A stretch of DNA of 64,000 nucleotides from Bacillota bacterium (lineage in GTDB: Bacteria; Bacillota; Bacilli; Alicyclobacillales; SLC66), in contig JAPNUP010000138.1 of NCBI GenBank assembly GCA_026627345.1, positions 48,819-112,818 of the forward strand. Direction: 5' to 3'. Each line of letters starts with the position of its first letter. Positions within the stretch are counted from its first letter, which is position 1. The position numbers and the translations under genes are program-made. Of the stretch, positions 33,492-42,695 are shown piece after piece. The notes under the pieces were generated by a model that saw nothing but the letters and a program-made list of their open reading frames with translations, had not been told where the DNA came from and did not search any database.

Positions 33492-34829
33492 ATGCACCGC
33501 TCGTATACGCGCGACGACGTGATCGCGCTTGCAAAGGAGCAAGACGTTCGCTATTTACGCTTGCAATTTACGGATCTACTTGGCGTCATCAAGAACGTGG
33601 AAGTGCCTATCAGTCAATTGCATAAGGCACTGGATAACAAGATCATGTTTGACGGCTCTTCGATCGAAGGCTTTGTACGCATCGAGGAGTCCGACATGTA
33701 CCTGTATCCGGATTTGTCTACGTGGCTGGTGTTCCCTTGGCACGGGAGTGAAGGACGCGTTGCGCGCCTGATCTGCGATATCTATATGCCAGACGGCACA
33801 CCATTTCCGGGGGATCCGCGTGGGATCTTGAAACGCAATTTGGAACTGATGAAAGCGATGGGATTCACCGCCATGAACGTAGGGTCGGAGCCTGAATTCT
33901 TTCTATTCAAGCTCGACGAGCACGGCAATCCCACGACAGAGGTGAATGACCAGGGCGGCTACTTCGACTTGGCGCCGGTCGACCTCGGTGAGAACTGTCG
34001 GCGAGAGATCGTGCTTGTCCTCGAGTCGATGGGATTCGAGATTGAGGCGTCTCATCATGAAGTGGCGCCCGGACAACATGAGATCGACTTCAAGTATACG
34101 GACGCACTGACGGCCGCGGATCATATCATGACTTTCAAGTTGGTTGTCAAAACGATCGCACGGCAGTTTGGCTTGCATGCGACCTTTATGCCGAAACCTC
34201 TATACGGGATCAACGGATCGGGGATGCACTGCCATCAGTCCCTGTATATAGGAGGGGATAACGCTTTTTACGATGAGCGTGATGAACTTGGCTTGAGTGA
34301 AATTGCCCGTCACTACCTTGCCGGACTTTTGACGCATGCCAAAGGTTTTACCGCCATCGCCAATCCGATCATCAACTCCTATAAACGTCTTGTGCCGGGG
34401 TATGAAGCACCGTGTTACATCGCGTGGTCGGGGAAGAACCGTAGCCCACTCGTTCGGGTGCCTGCGTCGCGCGGACTCGCTACCCGACTGGAAGTACGCA
34501 GCCCGGATCCCTCGACCAACCCGTACTTGGTGATCGCGCTGATGCTGCGCGCTGGGCTCGACGGTATCGAACAGAAGATGGGACTCGGCTCGCCTGTCAA
34601 CCGGAACATCTATGTGATGAATGAAGTCGAGCGTGTGCGCGCTGGGATCCATAGCCTCGCCGCCAATCTGCGCGAGGCACTGGACGATCTGGCCAACGAT
34701 GATGTCATGCGAGAGGCGCTCGGTGAGCATGCGTATACGCACTTTTATGAGGCCAAAATGATCGAGTGGGATATGTTTCGCACCGCGGTCCATCCGTGGG
34801 AGAGAGAGCAGTATCTGACCTTGTATTGA
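33492..34829 (+). CDS. glnA: Glutamine synthetase type I
   Basis: The 445-residue enzyme has the beta-grasp N-terminus with [12 protein letters not shown] and [10 protein letters not shown], the catalytic metal ligands in [18 protein letters not shown] and [13 protein letters not shown] site residues in NRSPLVRVP, and substrate region [15 protein letters not shown]. It makes glutamine from glutamate, ammonia and ATP. Length of about 444 indicates the feedback-inhibited GSI-alpha type of Bacilli, which lacks the adenylylation Tyr and itself signals to GlnR. Confidence 0.97.
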   Translation: MHRSYTRDDVIALAKEQDVRYLRLQFTDLLGVIKNVEVPISQLHKALDNKIMFDGSSIEGFVRIEESDMYLYPDLSTWLVFPWHGSEGRVARLICDIYMPDGTPFPGDPRGILKRNLELMKAMGFTAMNVGSEPEFFLFKLDEHGNPTTEVNDQGGYFDLAPVDLGENCRREIVLVLESMGFEIEASHHEVAPGQHEIDFKYTDALTAADHIMTFKLVVKTIARQFGLHATFMPKPLYGINGSGMHCHQSLYIGGDNAFYDERDELGLSEIARHYLAGLLTHAKGFTAIANPIINSYKRLVPGYEAPCYIAWSGKNRSPLVRVPASRGLATRLEVRSPDPSTNPYLVIALMLRAGLDGIEQKMGLGSPVNRNIYVMNEVERVRAGIHSLAANLREALDDLANDDVMREALGEHAYTHFYEAKMIEWDMFRTAVHPWEREQYLTLY

Positions 34830-34846
34830 ACAAATGTCGCAATCAA

Positions 34847-34876
34847 GCGAAGGGAGATGCATGGATCTCTCTTCGC
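34847..34876. terminator. Strong hairpin between convergent glnA and lexA
   Basis: GCGAAGGGAGAT (34847-34858) pairs with ATCTCTCTTCGC (34865-34876), twelve pairs with one G-T, around GCATGG. There is no clear T-run on either side; probably a bidirectional terminator. Confidence 0.6.
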
Positions 34877-34882
34877 CTACCA

Positions 34883-35497
34883 TCAGTCAACAATTCGCCA
34901 AAGCCCTACGACTTTCCCTAGAATGATGACTGACGAATAGATCATGGGAGGCATCGTCGCGTTCTCTGGTTGCAGACGGACGTGATCTTTCTCTAAAAAG
35001 AAACGCTTGACCGTGGCTTCGCCGTCTTCCGTCATCGCTACTACAATTTCTCCGTTTCGAGCACTACTCTGTCTCTGTACGTACACGATATCGCCGCTAA
35101 GGATGCCTGCCTCGATCATACTCTCGCCCTCAACCCGTAGCGCAAAAACGCCATCTTCGTCTGGCAGGCCTGGCGGTAGTGGGATATAGTCTTCTATATC
35201 TTCGATAGCCGTGATCGGCATGCCCGCTGTAACCTTTCCAAGCAGCGGCACCATCGCCACAGGCCCGCGCCGCGGTGTCTCTTCCATGATCTCGATGGCT
35301 CTCGGCTTCGTAGGGTCTCGCCGGATAAGTCCACGCTGTTCCAGTTTCGACAGGTGGCCGTGTACTGTTGAGGTACTTGTAACCCCGATGGCATCGCCAA
35401 TCTCGCGTACAGATGGAGGGTAACCGCGCGTTAACACCTCGTGCTTGATAAATGCCAGAATCGCTTCTTGCTTCGCCTGTGTGTTGCCTCTGGACAT
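34883..35497 (-). CDS. lexA: LexA repressor
   Basis: With ATG 35497 the protein has 204 residues: a winged helix ([24 protein letters not shown]), the autocleavage bond Ala91-Gly92 in VTAGMP, catalytic Ser126 in EGESM, and Lys164 in ATVKRFF. It represses the SOS regulon and cleaves itself when RecA is activated. A TTG 18 bases upstream is possible but has a poorer context. I see no canonical Bacillus SOS box in the short upstream gap, which is unusual, since lexA is normally autoregulated; the operator may be divergent. Confidence 0.96.
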   Translation of the reverse strand: MSRGNTQAKQEAILAFIKHEVLTRGYPPSVREIGDAIGVTSTSTVHGHLSKLEQRGLIRRDPTKPRAIEIMEETPRRGPVAMVPLLGKVTAGMPITAIEDIEDYIPLPPGLPDEDGVFALRVEGESMIEAGILSGDIVYVQRQSSARNGEIVVAMTEDGEATVKRFFLEKDHVRLQPENATMPPMIYSSVIILGKVVGLWRIVD

Positions 35498-35633
35498 ATC
35501 CGACCACCGCCTCAACTAGTCTCGTCAGCAGCTATGTAATGGTACAATAATGGGAGAGTCGCTCATTCGCTACTGCGAGTATAGCATGATGTGGAAGATG
35601 AATGCAAACACTTGTTCGGGGAGGGGGAGTGAG

Positions 35634-35915
35634 GTGCAAATATTATTGCTGTACCTGCTGGTCATCAATCTCGTTTCCTTGATGCTGATGTTTAAGGACA
35701 AGCGAAGCGCGCGTAAGCGCCGTCGGAGACGGGTCCGTGAGCGCACGCTTCTCATCCTCGCCTGTATCGGAGGCGGACTAGGCATTTGGGTTGGCATGTA
35801 CTTGTTTCGCCATAAGACGCTACATACCTCTTTCAAGGTGATCGCCCCGGTCGGGACAATCGGATGGATTCTGCTTCTTCTTTGGCTTGGGTACACAGGA
35901 CTGCTGTCGCGCTGA
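35634..35915 (+). CDS. DUF1294 small membrane protein
   Basis: A 93-residue protein beginning at GTG 35634, just behind GGGGGAGTGAG. It has the DUF1294 pattern: an N-terminal membrane segment, DKRSARKRRRRRVRE, RTLLILACIGGGLGIWVGMYLFRHKTLHTSF, and a last membrane segment. Function of the family is unknown. A TACAAT at 35542-35547 may be its -10, giving a leader near 80 bases. Confidence 0.85.
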   Translation: MQILLLYLLVINLVSLMLMFKDKRSARKRRRRRVRERTLLILACIGGGLGIWVGMYLFRHKTLHTSFKVIAPVGTIGWILLLLWLGYTGLLSR

Positions 35916-35937
35916 CCGTGAACAGGCTCGATTAGCG

Positions 35938-37149
35938 TTAAACGGATTGTTCTAATTCTCGCGTGCGCGGTGCGGGACGCCGCAGAAGGTGCACCGTCAA
36001 GGCACACGCAATCAAGAACACGGCGGTGGCACAGGCGCCCGTCCATCCGAAGTGATCATAGGCCGTGCTACCGACCGCGGAACCAATTGCGCCGCCTAAG
36101 AAATAGCACACCATAAATACGCTATTGATGCGACTTCGCATCTCTGGAGCCAACGCATAAATGCGGGCTTGATTGGATACTTGGCCGGTCTGAACACCAA
36201 AGTCCATAAGGAAAATGCCGATGATGAGGCCTACAATGGCAGAACTTACGCTCCACAGGATCACAAATGCCAGCAAGGTCGCGATAATACCGACGCCGAC
36301 CATAAAGTATGGCCCTCGCTTGTCGGCCAGGCGACCTGTGATCGGAGAGCCTAGCACTCCTGCGATACCAGCGATGCCAAACAAGCCGACAGCAGCACTG
36401 TTCATGTGATAAGGCGGTGCGTCGAGGCGAAACGCGAGTACGGTCCACAGAACGCTGAAAGCGCCAAATAAAGCAGCGCCGATCGCACTCGATTGGCGAA
36501 GTAACGGTTCACTTCGCCACAGGTGCCACATAGTGCCGACGAGGGTCAGGTAGCGCGCACGCGACTTGGCCGGCAGGGCAGGGAGGGCCAAGCGCATCAG
36601 CACAGCTAGGGCCAGCATCAAAATCCCTGCTGCTATGTAGACGCCGCGCCAGCCGATCCACGTGGCGGCGAGGCCACTGACTGTGCGCGCCGCGAGGACT
36701 CCTAGCAAAAGACCGCTCATGACTGTGCCCACCGCTTGACCGCGTCTATTGTCGTCTGCCAAGTCTGCCGTTAGCGGAAGCAGAATCTGCGGTGTGACAG
36801 CGCAAACGCCAGTCACAAAGCTAAAGCCAGCCACTTCCCATAGCGTGTGAGAGGTAGCCAACCCGAATAGCGAGACTGCACAGGCCAAACACAGCCAGAT
36901 GATCAGTTTACGCCGTGGCCAGACGTCCCCTAGAGGTGTAAAAATGAATAAGCCGACCGCATATCCAGCCTGTGTCGCCATGGAAATGAGACCCATATGC
37001 GACGCCGACTGATGAAAAGTGTGCCCGATGAGCAGTAGCAAAGGCTGGTTGTAGTATAGGTTCGCAACGGATACGGCTGCACCTGTGGCAAGTAGAAAAA
37101 GAAGCGGTCGGGTGAGCCGCTGTGACAACAGGGGACCACTTGTGGACAA
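35938..37149 (-). CDS. MFS drug/metabolite exporter
   Basis: A 12-segment major facilitator of about 403 residues. The MFS loop 2-3 signature appears as FTPLGDVWPRRKLI, and NLYYNQPLLLLIG in helix 1 is typical of the YnfM/YtbD-like efflux subgroup. Transport substrate cannot be inferred. TTG 37149 is chosen because GGGAGGTG lies seven bases before it; the earlier ATG at 37188 has no ribosome site. It is divergent from the PRPP synthetase gene. Confidence 0.88.
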   Translation of the reverse strand: MSTSGPLLSQRLTRPLLFLLATGAAVSVANLYYNQPLLLLIGHTFHQSASHMGLISMATQAGYAVGLFIFTPLGDVWPRRKLIIWLCLACAVSLFGLATSHTLWEVAGFSFVTGVCAVTPQILLPLTADLADDNRRGQAVGTVMSGLLLGVLAARTVSGLAATWIGWRGVYIAAGILMLALAVLMRLALPALPAKSRARYLTLVGTMWHLWRSEPLLRQSSAIGAALFGAFSVLWTVLAFRLDAPPYHMNSAAVGLFGIAGIAGVLGSPITGRLADKRGPYFMVGVGIIATLLAFVILWSVSSAIVGLIIGIFLMDFGVQTGQVSNQARIYALAPEMRSRINSVFMVCYFLGGAIGSAVGSTAYDHFGWTGACATAVFLIACALTVHLLRRPAPRTRELEQSV

Positions 37150-37229
37150 ATGCACACCTCCCAAGCTCGAAAAATCGCTATCTCGCATTGTATCATAGAC
37201 GTATCCGCACAGCCGACCCTTGAAAGCGA

Positions 37230-37281
37230 TGACAACTTGTCACAGTCGGACGTTCACACAATGGTCGGTCCGTGATACAGT
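37230..37281 (+). promoter_or_regulatory. Palindrome and promoter upstream of the PRPP synthetase-like gene
   Basis: TGACAACTTGTCA (37230-37242) is a perfect 6-1-6 palindrome. Eleven bases on, TTCACA (37253-37258) and TACAGT (37276-37281) form a promoter with 17-base spacing. The site sits between divergent genes and could control either. Confidence 0.5.
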
Positions 37282-37383
37282 AAAATCATCAGTTTTCGAC
37301 ACGCCGCTGAACATTATATAGTGTCAGACAGTCGATTATATGTACGTCAGAATATCCGCGATATCTGTATGACAAGGAGCGAA

Positions 37384-38343
37384 ATGGTGTTGAATCTAAA
37401 AAGTTATAGGCACTTTGCTTTGTATGCCGGGTCGTCCCACCGCGAGTTGGCGTCTGAGATCGCTAAGCACTTAGGGGTCGAGCTTGGGCAAGTGGAACTC
37501 TCTCGCTTTCGCAGCGGTGAGTTGTATGCCCAGTTTCCTGAAAGTGTGCGCGGTGTGGACGTCTATCTGCTTCAGTCATTTGCACCACCGATCAATGATC
37601 ACTTTGTCGAATTATTGCTCATGATCGATGCGTTAAAGCGAAGCTCGGTAGGGCGCATCAATGTGATCATTCCGTATTTCGGATATGGTCGACAAGAGAA
37701 GCAAGGCCGAGCGCGTGAACCGATTTCTGCTAAGGTGGTCGCCGATGTCCTAAAAACGGTAGGCGCACATCGAGTCATCACACTTGATCTGCACGCTTCT
37801 GCGATACAGGGCTTTTTCGATATTCCTGTCGACCATCTGACGGCGCTGCCGATTTTGGTTAGGGAAGTACGATCCCTGAACTTGTCTGATGCCGTGGTCG
37901 TATCTCCTGACGCAGGTCGTGCCAAGACCGCAGAAAAGTTCGCAGCTATGCTTGACCTGCCGATGGCGATCATGCATAAAGGTAGACCCGCGCACAACGA
38001 GGCTTTGATTACCCATCTAATCGGCGATGTGAAAGGGAAGACACCGGTTGTCATCGAAGACATTATCGATACTGGCGGCACTATTTTGCAGGTGTCCCAG
38101 ACGCTCGAGAAAATGGGCGCTCGTTCAGGAGCTGTACTGTGCGCGACACATGGGGTCTTTTCGTCACCTGCGCATGAGCGGTTGGCGCACGAGTCCATCG
38201 CTCGGGTACTTGTCACCGACAGTGTCCCCATACGAGAAGAGATGAAGCGGCTGCCCATTACCGTATTGCCGATTGCACCGCTACTGGCGACTGCGATTGA
38301 CCGCGTGCATCAGAACTTGGCACTGAGTGGAATGTGGTTGTAG
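37384..38343 (+). CDS. prs: Divergent ribose-phosphate pyrophosphokinase
   Basis: The 319-residue protein follows PRPP synthetase throughout: FALYAGSSHRELA, RFRSGELY, IPYFGYGRQEKQGRAREPISAK (catalytic flexible loop), DLHASAIQGFF, VVSPDAG and the PRPP loop VIEDIIDTGGTI. The usual ARQDRK is GRQEKQ, losing the loop Lys, and DDIIDTAGT is EDIIDTGGT. It would make PRPP from ribose 5-phosphate and ATP. Because Bacillota usually have prs next to gcaD, this stand-alone divergent copy may be a second paralogue with altered activity. ATG 37384 lies four bases after AAGGAG; earlier starts lack such a site. Confidence 0.85.
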   Translation: MVLNLKSYRHFALYAGSSHRELASEIAKHLGVELGQVELSRFRSGELYAQFPESVRGVDVYLLQSFAPPINDHFVELLLMIDALKRSSVGRINVIIPYFGYGRQEKQGRAREPISAKVVADVLKTVGAHRVITLDLHASAIQGFFDIPVDHLTALPILVREVRSLNLSDAVVVSPDAGRAKTAEKFAAMLDLPMAIMHKGRPAHNEALITHLIGDVKGKTPVVIEDIIDTGGTILQVSQTLEKMGARSGAVLCATHGVFSSPAHERLAHESIARVLVTDSVPIREEMKRLPITVLPIAPLLATAIDRVHQNLALSGMWL

Positions 38344-38381
38344 ACAGCGTTGAGCCCATAATATGATTATGTAAACACCAA
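38338..38381 (+). promoter_or_regulatory. Promoter with motif shared with niaR
   Basis: TTGTAG (38338-38343), 18 bases, TATGAT (38362-38367). The segment ATAATATGATTATGTAAACA (38358-38377) nearly repeats the niaR promoter site about 420 bases downstream. Confidence 0.45.
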
Positions 38382-38412
38382 ATGATAGCCGACTGGCAAG
38401 AGGAGAATGCTC

Positions 38413-38661
38413 ATGTTTCTCAGACGAGATGTTCAGTGTAGCAACGACGAGTTTAAGCACAAAGCGTCGTATAAGCACAAGACCACCGATCGTGGACTTG
38501 CAGAATCAGCATTTCTGCGCTCACAAGGCGAAGGAAAGTGTTATGCCTGTCGCTTTTTAGCATACTATCGAGATGGCCAGTTGGCCAAAGCACTCGACGC
38601 AGACACTGCCGTGTGCAGCGTAGATCAGCGCGTCATCTTGCGGGTAGATCCTGCATGGTGA
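38413..38661 (+). CDS. Small cysteine-containing hypothetical protein
   Basis: An 82-residue hydrophilic protein of unknown function, starting at ATG 38413, eight bases after GAGGAG. It has four cysteines, including a CYAC pair near residue 44, and a His/Lys-rich segment near 17-24. It has its own apparent promoter and a strong terminator, so it is probably expressed. The promoter motif shared with niaR suggests coregulation by NiaR, in which case a role in NAD or nicotinate metabolism would be possible; that is inference only. Confidence 0.6.
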   Translation: MFLRRDVQCSNDEFKHKASYKHKTTDRGLAESAFLRSQGEGKCYACRFLAYYRDGQLAKALDADTAVCSVDQRVILRVDPAW

Positions 38662-38715
38662 TGGTCAGCTCCTGGTATAGCACCTGATGAAAAGATTGCA
38701 TGACAGTCTCGACTG

Positions 38716-38745
38716 AACATCCGCCGCTATTGGTCGGATGTTTTT
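38716..38745 (+). terminator. Intrinsic terminator
   Basis: AACATCCG (38716-38723) pairs with CGGATGTT (38735-38742), running into five T. Confidence 0.88.
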
Positions 38746-38757
38746 GTGCGTTTATTC

Positions 38758-38799
38758 TTGTCTTCTTTTACGTCCGATAATATACATTATGTAAACATT
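38758..38799 (+). promoter_or_regulatory. niaR promoter with overlapping palindrome
   Basis: TTGTCT (38758-38763), 17 bases, TATACA (38781-38786). TACATTATGTA (38783-38793) is a perfect palindrome overlapping the -10, a good position for NiaR autorepression. Confidence 0.55.
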
Positions 38800-38894
38800 A
38801 AAAACGCTCAGTTGGCTAGTGGACTTATCCTATCAGCGACAGGTACAATAAGCCATAGTTGCAGCGAACAATCCGTTTTGGGGTGTGATCGGAA

Positions 38895-39416
38895 TTGCAA
38901 AGAGGTAAACGTCAGGAGCGTTTGTTAGACGAATTGCGAGTTGCAAGTGGGGCTATTACTGGTGCCGAATTGGCGGAGCGGTGCTCAGTAACCAGGCAAG
39001 TCGTCGTTCACGACATCGCTTTGTTGCGCGCGTCGGGCACGCCCATTCTTTCGACACCACAAGGTTACCGATTAGAGATGAAAGCGACGGAGAAGATCCG
39101 TGAAGTGGTGGCTGTCTCGCATCCACCGGCACTGACCGGTAGCGAGCTATATACGTTCGTGGACTATGGTATTCAAGTACTCGATGTAATTGTTGCTCAT
39201 CCTGTATACGGTGAGATTACAGGTGGACTGCACTTGTCGTCACGGCGTGACGTAGATCTATTTTTGCAACAACTAGAGGCGTCCCATGCCAGTCTGCTGT
39301 CTTCATTGACAGATGGCTATCATTTGCACAGTGTGCAGTGTAATGATCTTCTGCAACTACGCGAAGCAGAGGCTAAACTGCAGGAACGTGGCATAACGGT
39401 TTACCCGCGTACTTGA
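38895..39416 (+). CDS. niaR: Nicotinate-responsive repressor NiaR
   Basis: The 173-residue protein has an N-terminal helix-turn-helix (ITGAELAERCSVTRQVVVHDIALLR) and the 3H domain, named for three conserved His seen in VAHPVYGEI, GGLHLSSR and DGYHLHSV. NiaR (YrxA) represses NAD synthesis and niacin uptake genes when nicotinate is present. The start is TTG 38895 with a weak G-rich site. It ends in a 16-base tail-to-tail overlap with proA. Confidence 0.93.
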   Translation: MQRGKRQERLLDELRVASGAITGAELAERCSVTRQVVVHDIALLRASGTPILSTPQGYRLEMKATEKIREVVAVSHPPALTGSELYTFVDYGIQVLDVIVAHPVYGEITGGLHLSSRRDVDLFLQQLEASHASLLSSLTDGYHLHSVQCNDLLQLREAEAKLQERGITVYPRT

Positions 39417-40678
39417 CCGGAGCCTTTCACTACGTACTTATAGGTGGTCAATTCACGTAACCCCATAGGACCTCTGGCATGTAACTTTTGGGTTGATATG
39501 CCGATCTCGGCGCCGAAGCCGAACTCAAAACCATCGGTAAAACGTGTTGAGGCGTTATGATAGACGACCGCAGCATCGACGCGAGATAGAAAAGTCTGCG
39601 CAGACGCGGCGTCGTTCGTCACGATCGCTTCCGAGTGCTTCGTGCCAAAGCGCTCGATGTGACCGAGTGCCTCATCAAGATCGCGCACGACTTTAACGGC
39701 GACGATCAGATCGAGAAATTCTGTAGCAAAATCGTCGTCTGTGGCGAGTGAGATGGCAGTCTGTTCTTCTTCGCCAAGGCGCAAAAGCGTCTGTTCACAG
39801 GCTCGCACCTCTACCCCACATGACAAGAGACGAGACAAAAGGCGGCGAACAAAACTGGGATCGAGTGATTCGTGAAGCAGAATTGTCTCGATTGCATTGC
39901 ATACCGACGGACGCTGGGTCTTGGCATTGACGACAATCTCTTCGGCCATAGCCTGATCGGCGGTGGCATCGACGTATACGTGGCAGTTCCCGACCCCGGT
40001 CTCAATGACCGGAACCCGCGCTCCTTGCACGACACGTTCGATGAGCGCAGCCCCACCTCGCGGGATTACTAAATCGATGTACCCACGCGCTTGAATCAAC
40101 TGATCGACCACTTCCCTGTCCAGTACGCTGATCAATTGTATGGCATCGACTGGCAAATGTAGAGATTGAAAGGTCGCTCGCATCACGTTTGTAATGGCTT
40201 CGTTAGAGTGTCGCGCCTCCTTTCCCCCACGCAACAGGACTGCATTCCCCGTCTTGAATGCGAGTGCAGCTGCATCGACTGTGACGTTAGGCCGCGATTC
40301 GTAAATCACGGCCACCACGCCAAACGGTACTCGGGTCTTTTCAATCACTAGGCCATTGTGTTGGATCCGTACGTCATCCACCACGCCGACCGGATCGTCG
40401 AGCTTGGCGATCATTTGCAGACCATGCGCCATTTCCTCTATACGCGCTTCAGAAAGTCGCAAACGATCCAACCGACTCTCGGGCTCTCCGCCTTTCACAG
40501 CCGCTGCAATGTCTTTTTGGTTAGCGAGCAAGATCTCGTTGCGACTATCACGTAGCGCCTCAGCTAAGCCGTGTAACGCCTGATTTTTCACCTCAGGGGA
40601 CAACAACGCCAGCGCTGACGCCGCTTGTTTGGCCCGGTGAGCGTACTCTTTAATAACGGCTTCCATCTCGTGCGTCAT
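39401..40678 (-). CDS. proA: Gamma-glutamyl phosphate reductase
   Basis: The 425-residue aldehyde-dehydrogenase-fold enzyme has VPFGVVAVIYESRPNVTVDAA, RGGKEA, and the catalytic Cys in KTQRPSVCNAIET near residue 260. It reduces glutamyl 5-phosphate to the semialdehyde with NADPH, the second step of proline synthesis. It overlaps proB by four bases (ATGA), so translation is coupled. Confidence 0.97.
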   Translation of the reverse strand: MTHEMEAVIKEYAHRAKQAASALALLSPEVKNQALHGLAEALRDSRNEILLANQKDIAAAVKGGEPESRLDRLRLSEARIEEMAHGLQMIAKLDDPVGVVDDVRIQHNGLVIEKTRVPFGVVAVIYESRPNVTVDAAALAFKTGNAVLLRGGKEARHSNEAITNVMRATFQSLHLPVDAIQLISVLDREVVDQLIQARGYIDLVIPRGGAALIERVVQGARVPVIETGVGNCHVYVDATADQAMAEEIVVNAKTQRPSVCNAIETILLHESLDPSFVRRLLSRLLSCGVEVRACEQTLLRLGEEEQTAISLATDDDFATEFLDLIVAVKVVRDLDEALGHIERFGTKHSEAIVTNDAASAQTFLSRVDAAVVYHNASTRFTDGFEFGFGAEIGISTQKLHARGPMGLRELTTYKYVVKGSGQVRG

Positions 40679-41769
40679 CCCCTATCCCAAATGAGGAGTT
40701 CGTTACGATGAATCACTTCCCCAACGGACAGCGCCTCTCCAGCGTGGCGTCGCTTCAGTAACAAGCGCAGGTCGTCTGCTGCAAAGTTCACCGCTCCTCT
40801 TGCGACTCGCTCGCCATCGGGCGACCAGAGATCGACCACTGCTCCTTCCTGAAAGTGACCGTTCACTTCAACGATGCCAGGCAGCAGAAGACTGTATCTC
40901 GTGTTCACCAGGGCCTCAGCTGCACCGTGATCGATCCGCAGATGTCCATCTACCTGTGAACGTACACGTAGCCAGGCACGCTTGTCGCTACGACGAGCCT
41001 TGGCACCGCAGTGAAAGCGGGTACCGATCTCTTCGCCAGCGAGTATCCGTGTCAGGATATGAGGCTCGTGACTGGCGGCGATCACCGTCTGAATGCCAGC
41101 TGCTGCGGCGACTTGCGTGGCTTTCAGTTTTGTCGACATACCGCCCGTTCCAACTGTTGAGCCGGTATGGGTGGCCATGGCTTCGATCTCTGGTGTCCAG
41201 TCAAACACATGAGGAATCAATCGCGCGGCTGGATTCGTGCGTGGATCAGCGTCGTAAAAACCAGCTTGGTCGGTCAGTAATACAAGCAAATCAGCGTTCG
41301 CGACCAAAGTAACGAGACTTGCCAAGGTATCGTTGTCACCGAAGCGAATTTCATCTACTGCAACAGAGTCGTTTTCGTTGACAATGGGGACTATGCGATT
41401 TTTGAGAAGCGTCTCCAGTGTATTGCGAATATGTACGAAGCGTCGTCGATCTTCGATGTCCGAGCGAGTCAATAATAGCTGGGCAGTCGAGATCCCAGCT
41501 TCCTGAAATTTGCGCTGATAGGCGCCGATGAGCAACCCTTGCCCTACAGCTGCTGCCGCTTGTTTTTCAGGTATGGTGATCGAAGCACGGCGCCAGCCTA
41601 GGTGGCCAACACCAGCGGCCACGGCTCCAGAGGTTACAATCGTTACATGGCATGGCAGTGTATGCACGGCGATCACTTGCGACACAAATGCGCCCAGTCG
41701 CTCTAGCGAGAGACCACCCGTACGGTCCGTGAGACTACTCGTCCCGATCTTGACAACGACTCGGCGCAT
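40675..41769 (-). CDS. proB: Glutamate 5-kinase
   Basis: The 364-residue protein has the amino acid kinase domain (VVKIGTSSLT, TSGAVAAG, IVPIVNENDSVAVDEIRFGDND, LLTDQAGFYDADPR, VGTGGMSTKLKA) and a C-terminal PUA domain from about residue 275. It phosphorylates glutamate and is normally inhibited by proline. It is the first gene of proBA; the upstream gap to dnaD is 57 bases, so it may belong to the asnS-dnaD transcript. Confidence 0.97.
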   Translation of the reverse strand: MRRVVVKIGTSSLTDRTGGLSLERLGAFVSQVIAVHTLPCHVTIVTSGAVAAGVGHLGWRRASITIPEKQAAAAVGQGLLIGAYQRKFQEAGISTAQLLLTRSDIEDRRRFVHIRNTLETLLKNRIVPIVNENDSVAVDEIRFGDNDTLASLVTLVANADLLVLLTDQAGFYDADPRTNPAARLIPHVFDWTPEIEAMATHTGSTVGTGGMSTKLKATQVAAAAGIQTVIAASHEPHILTRILAGEEIGTRFHCGAKARRSDKRAWLRVRSQVDGHLRIDHGAAEALVNTRYSLLLPGIVEVNGHFQEGAVVDLWSPDGERVARGAVNFAADDLRLLLKRRHAGEALSVGEVIHRNELLIWDRG

Positions 41770-41826
41770 CGCAATGCCTCCTGGTCTCGCACTTGGCTAC
41801 TGCTCCTGTGTCGACCACATCGAGAC

Positions 41827-42591
41827 TTACTTTTCCGATGTGGCAGCAGCCTCATCCCGGTTCTTGTAGAGCTGATAGAACCGCTCATATTTTCCCGGTT
41901 GGGCGGCGGGCACGACACGGGCAGTCTCCCCGCGCGTACTTCCCTGCTTCGCGTCACTCGCTCGAGCTACCCCTGCGCCACGGCTTCGGCCTTGTGACGC
42001 ATTCGGGCGCGTACGGTGCTGTTCGCGATGAGCTGACAGTTCTTGCTCACTTTTAATATGGCTGCGTGACCATTCCCGCAAAACGGTATCGACATAGCGA
42101 AATTTATATACACCAGATAACACGGATTCACGAAGCGCCTCTACAATCATCCACTCGGGATATTCATCTTCCTCGAGCCAACGTGCAATCTGCTCTTGCT
42201 CGAGCGGAGAGAGTAACCGACCGAACTCACTTTCAAATTGGTGAAAGACTGATAAAGCGTCCGGCTTTTTGGTTCCCATGCCTACCATGCGCTCGATGAG
42301 CGGGCGTATGCTCAAGAACAAGCCTTCATGAAGGACAACACCGGACAGGGTGAAACGTTGCAGGCTCGCTGCGATCTCGTCCTTGGAAAGAGACATACGA
42401 CTTGCCAACACATCGACTTCCGGAAACTTACCGTCAGTCTGTTGGTAAGTAAGGATTTGTAAGAGGAGCATCGCTTCTTGATCAGTAAGTCCAAGATCAC
42501 GGTAACGCATGAAAAAAAGCATAGGAAAGGAGACGTGACCTCGCTCTAGTGCCTCTAGTAGTTGCTGAGCTGTCTTGCTACTGATCGCCAC
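41827..42591 (-). CDS. dnaD: DNA replication protein DnaD
   Basis: The 254-residue protein has the N-terminal winged helix domain (FPMLFFMRYRDLGLTDQEAMLLLQI) and the DnaB/DnaD C-terminal domain with its YxxxIxxxW-like end (YKFRYVDTVLREWSR). A basic, low-complexity tail follows. DnaD helps load the replicative helicase at oriC and during restart. The start is GTG 42591. The order asnS-dnaD matches B. subtilis; nth does not follow here, and proBA takes its place. Confidence 0.93.
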   Translation of the reverse strand: MAISSKTAQQLLEALERGHVSFPMLFFMRYRDLGLTDQEAMLLLQILTYQQTDGKFPEVDVLASRMSLSKDEIAASLQRFTLSGVVLHEGLFLSIRPLIERMVGMGTKKPDALSVFHQFESEFGRLLSPLEQEQIARWLEEDEYPEWMIVEALRESVLSGVYKFRYVDTVLREWSRSHIKSEQELSAHREQHRTRPNASQGRSRGAGVARASDAKQGSTRGETARVVPAAQPGKYERFYQLYKNRDEAAATSEK

Positions 42592-42653
42592 GACCTCACC
42601 CCTCTCCTATACTATATCATTCTCCTATACGCTCGGGAAGACATACGAAAGCA

Positions 42654-42695
42654 GAAAAATACACCCGTAAAGGCGAAGAGATCACTTCTTTACGG
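42654..42695 (-). terminator. Terminator after asnS
   Basis: On the minus strand CCGTAAA/TTTACGG and GAAG/CTTC form a stem overlapping the asnS stop, followed within a few bases by five T. Confidence 0.6.

Noticed and set aside
37599..38258. Minus-strand open frame opposite the PRPP synthetase gene (219 codons)
   Set aside because: No domain and no ribosome site; the plus frame is a full PRPP synthetase.
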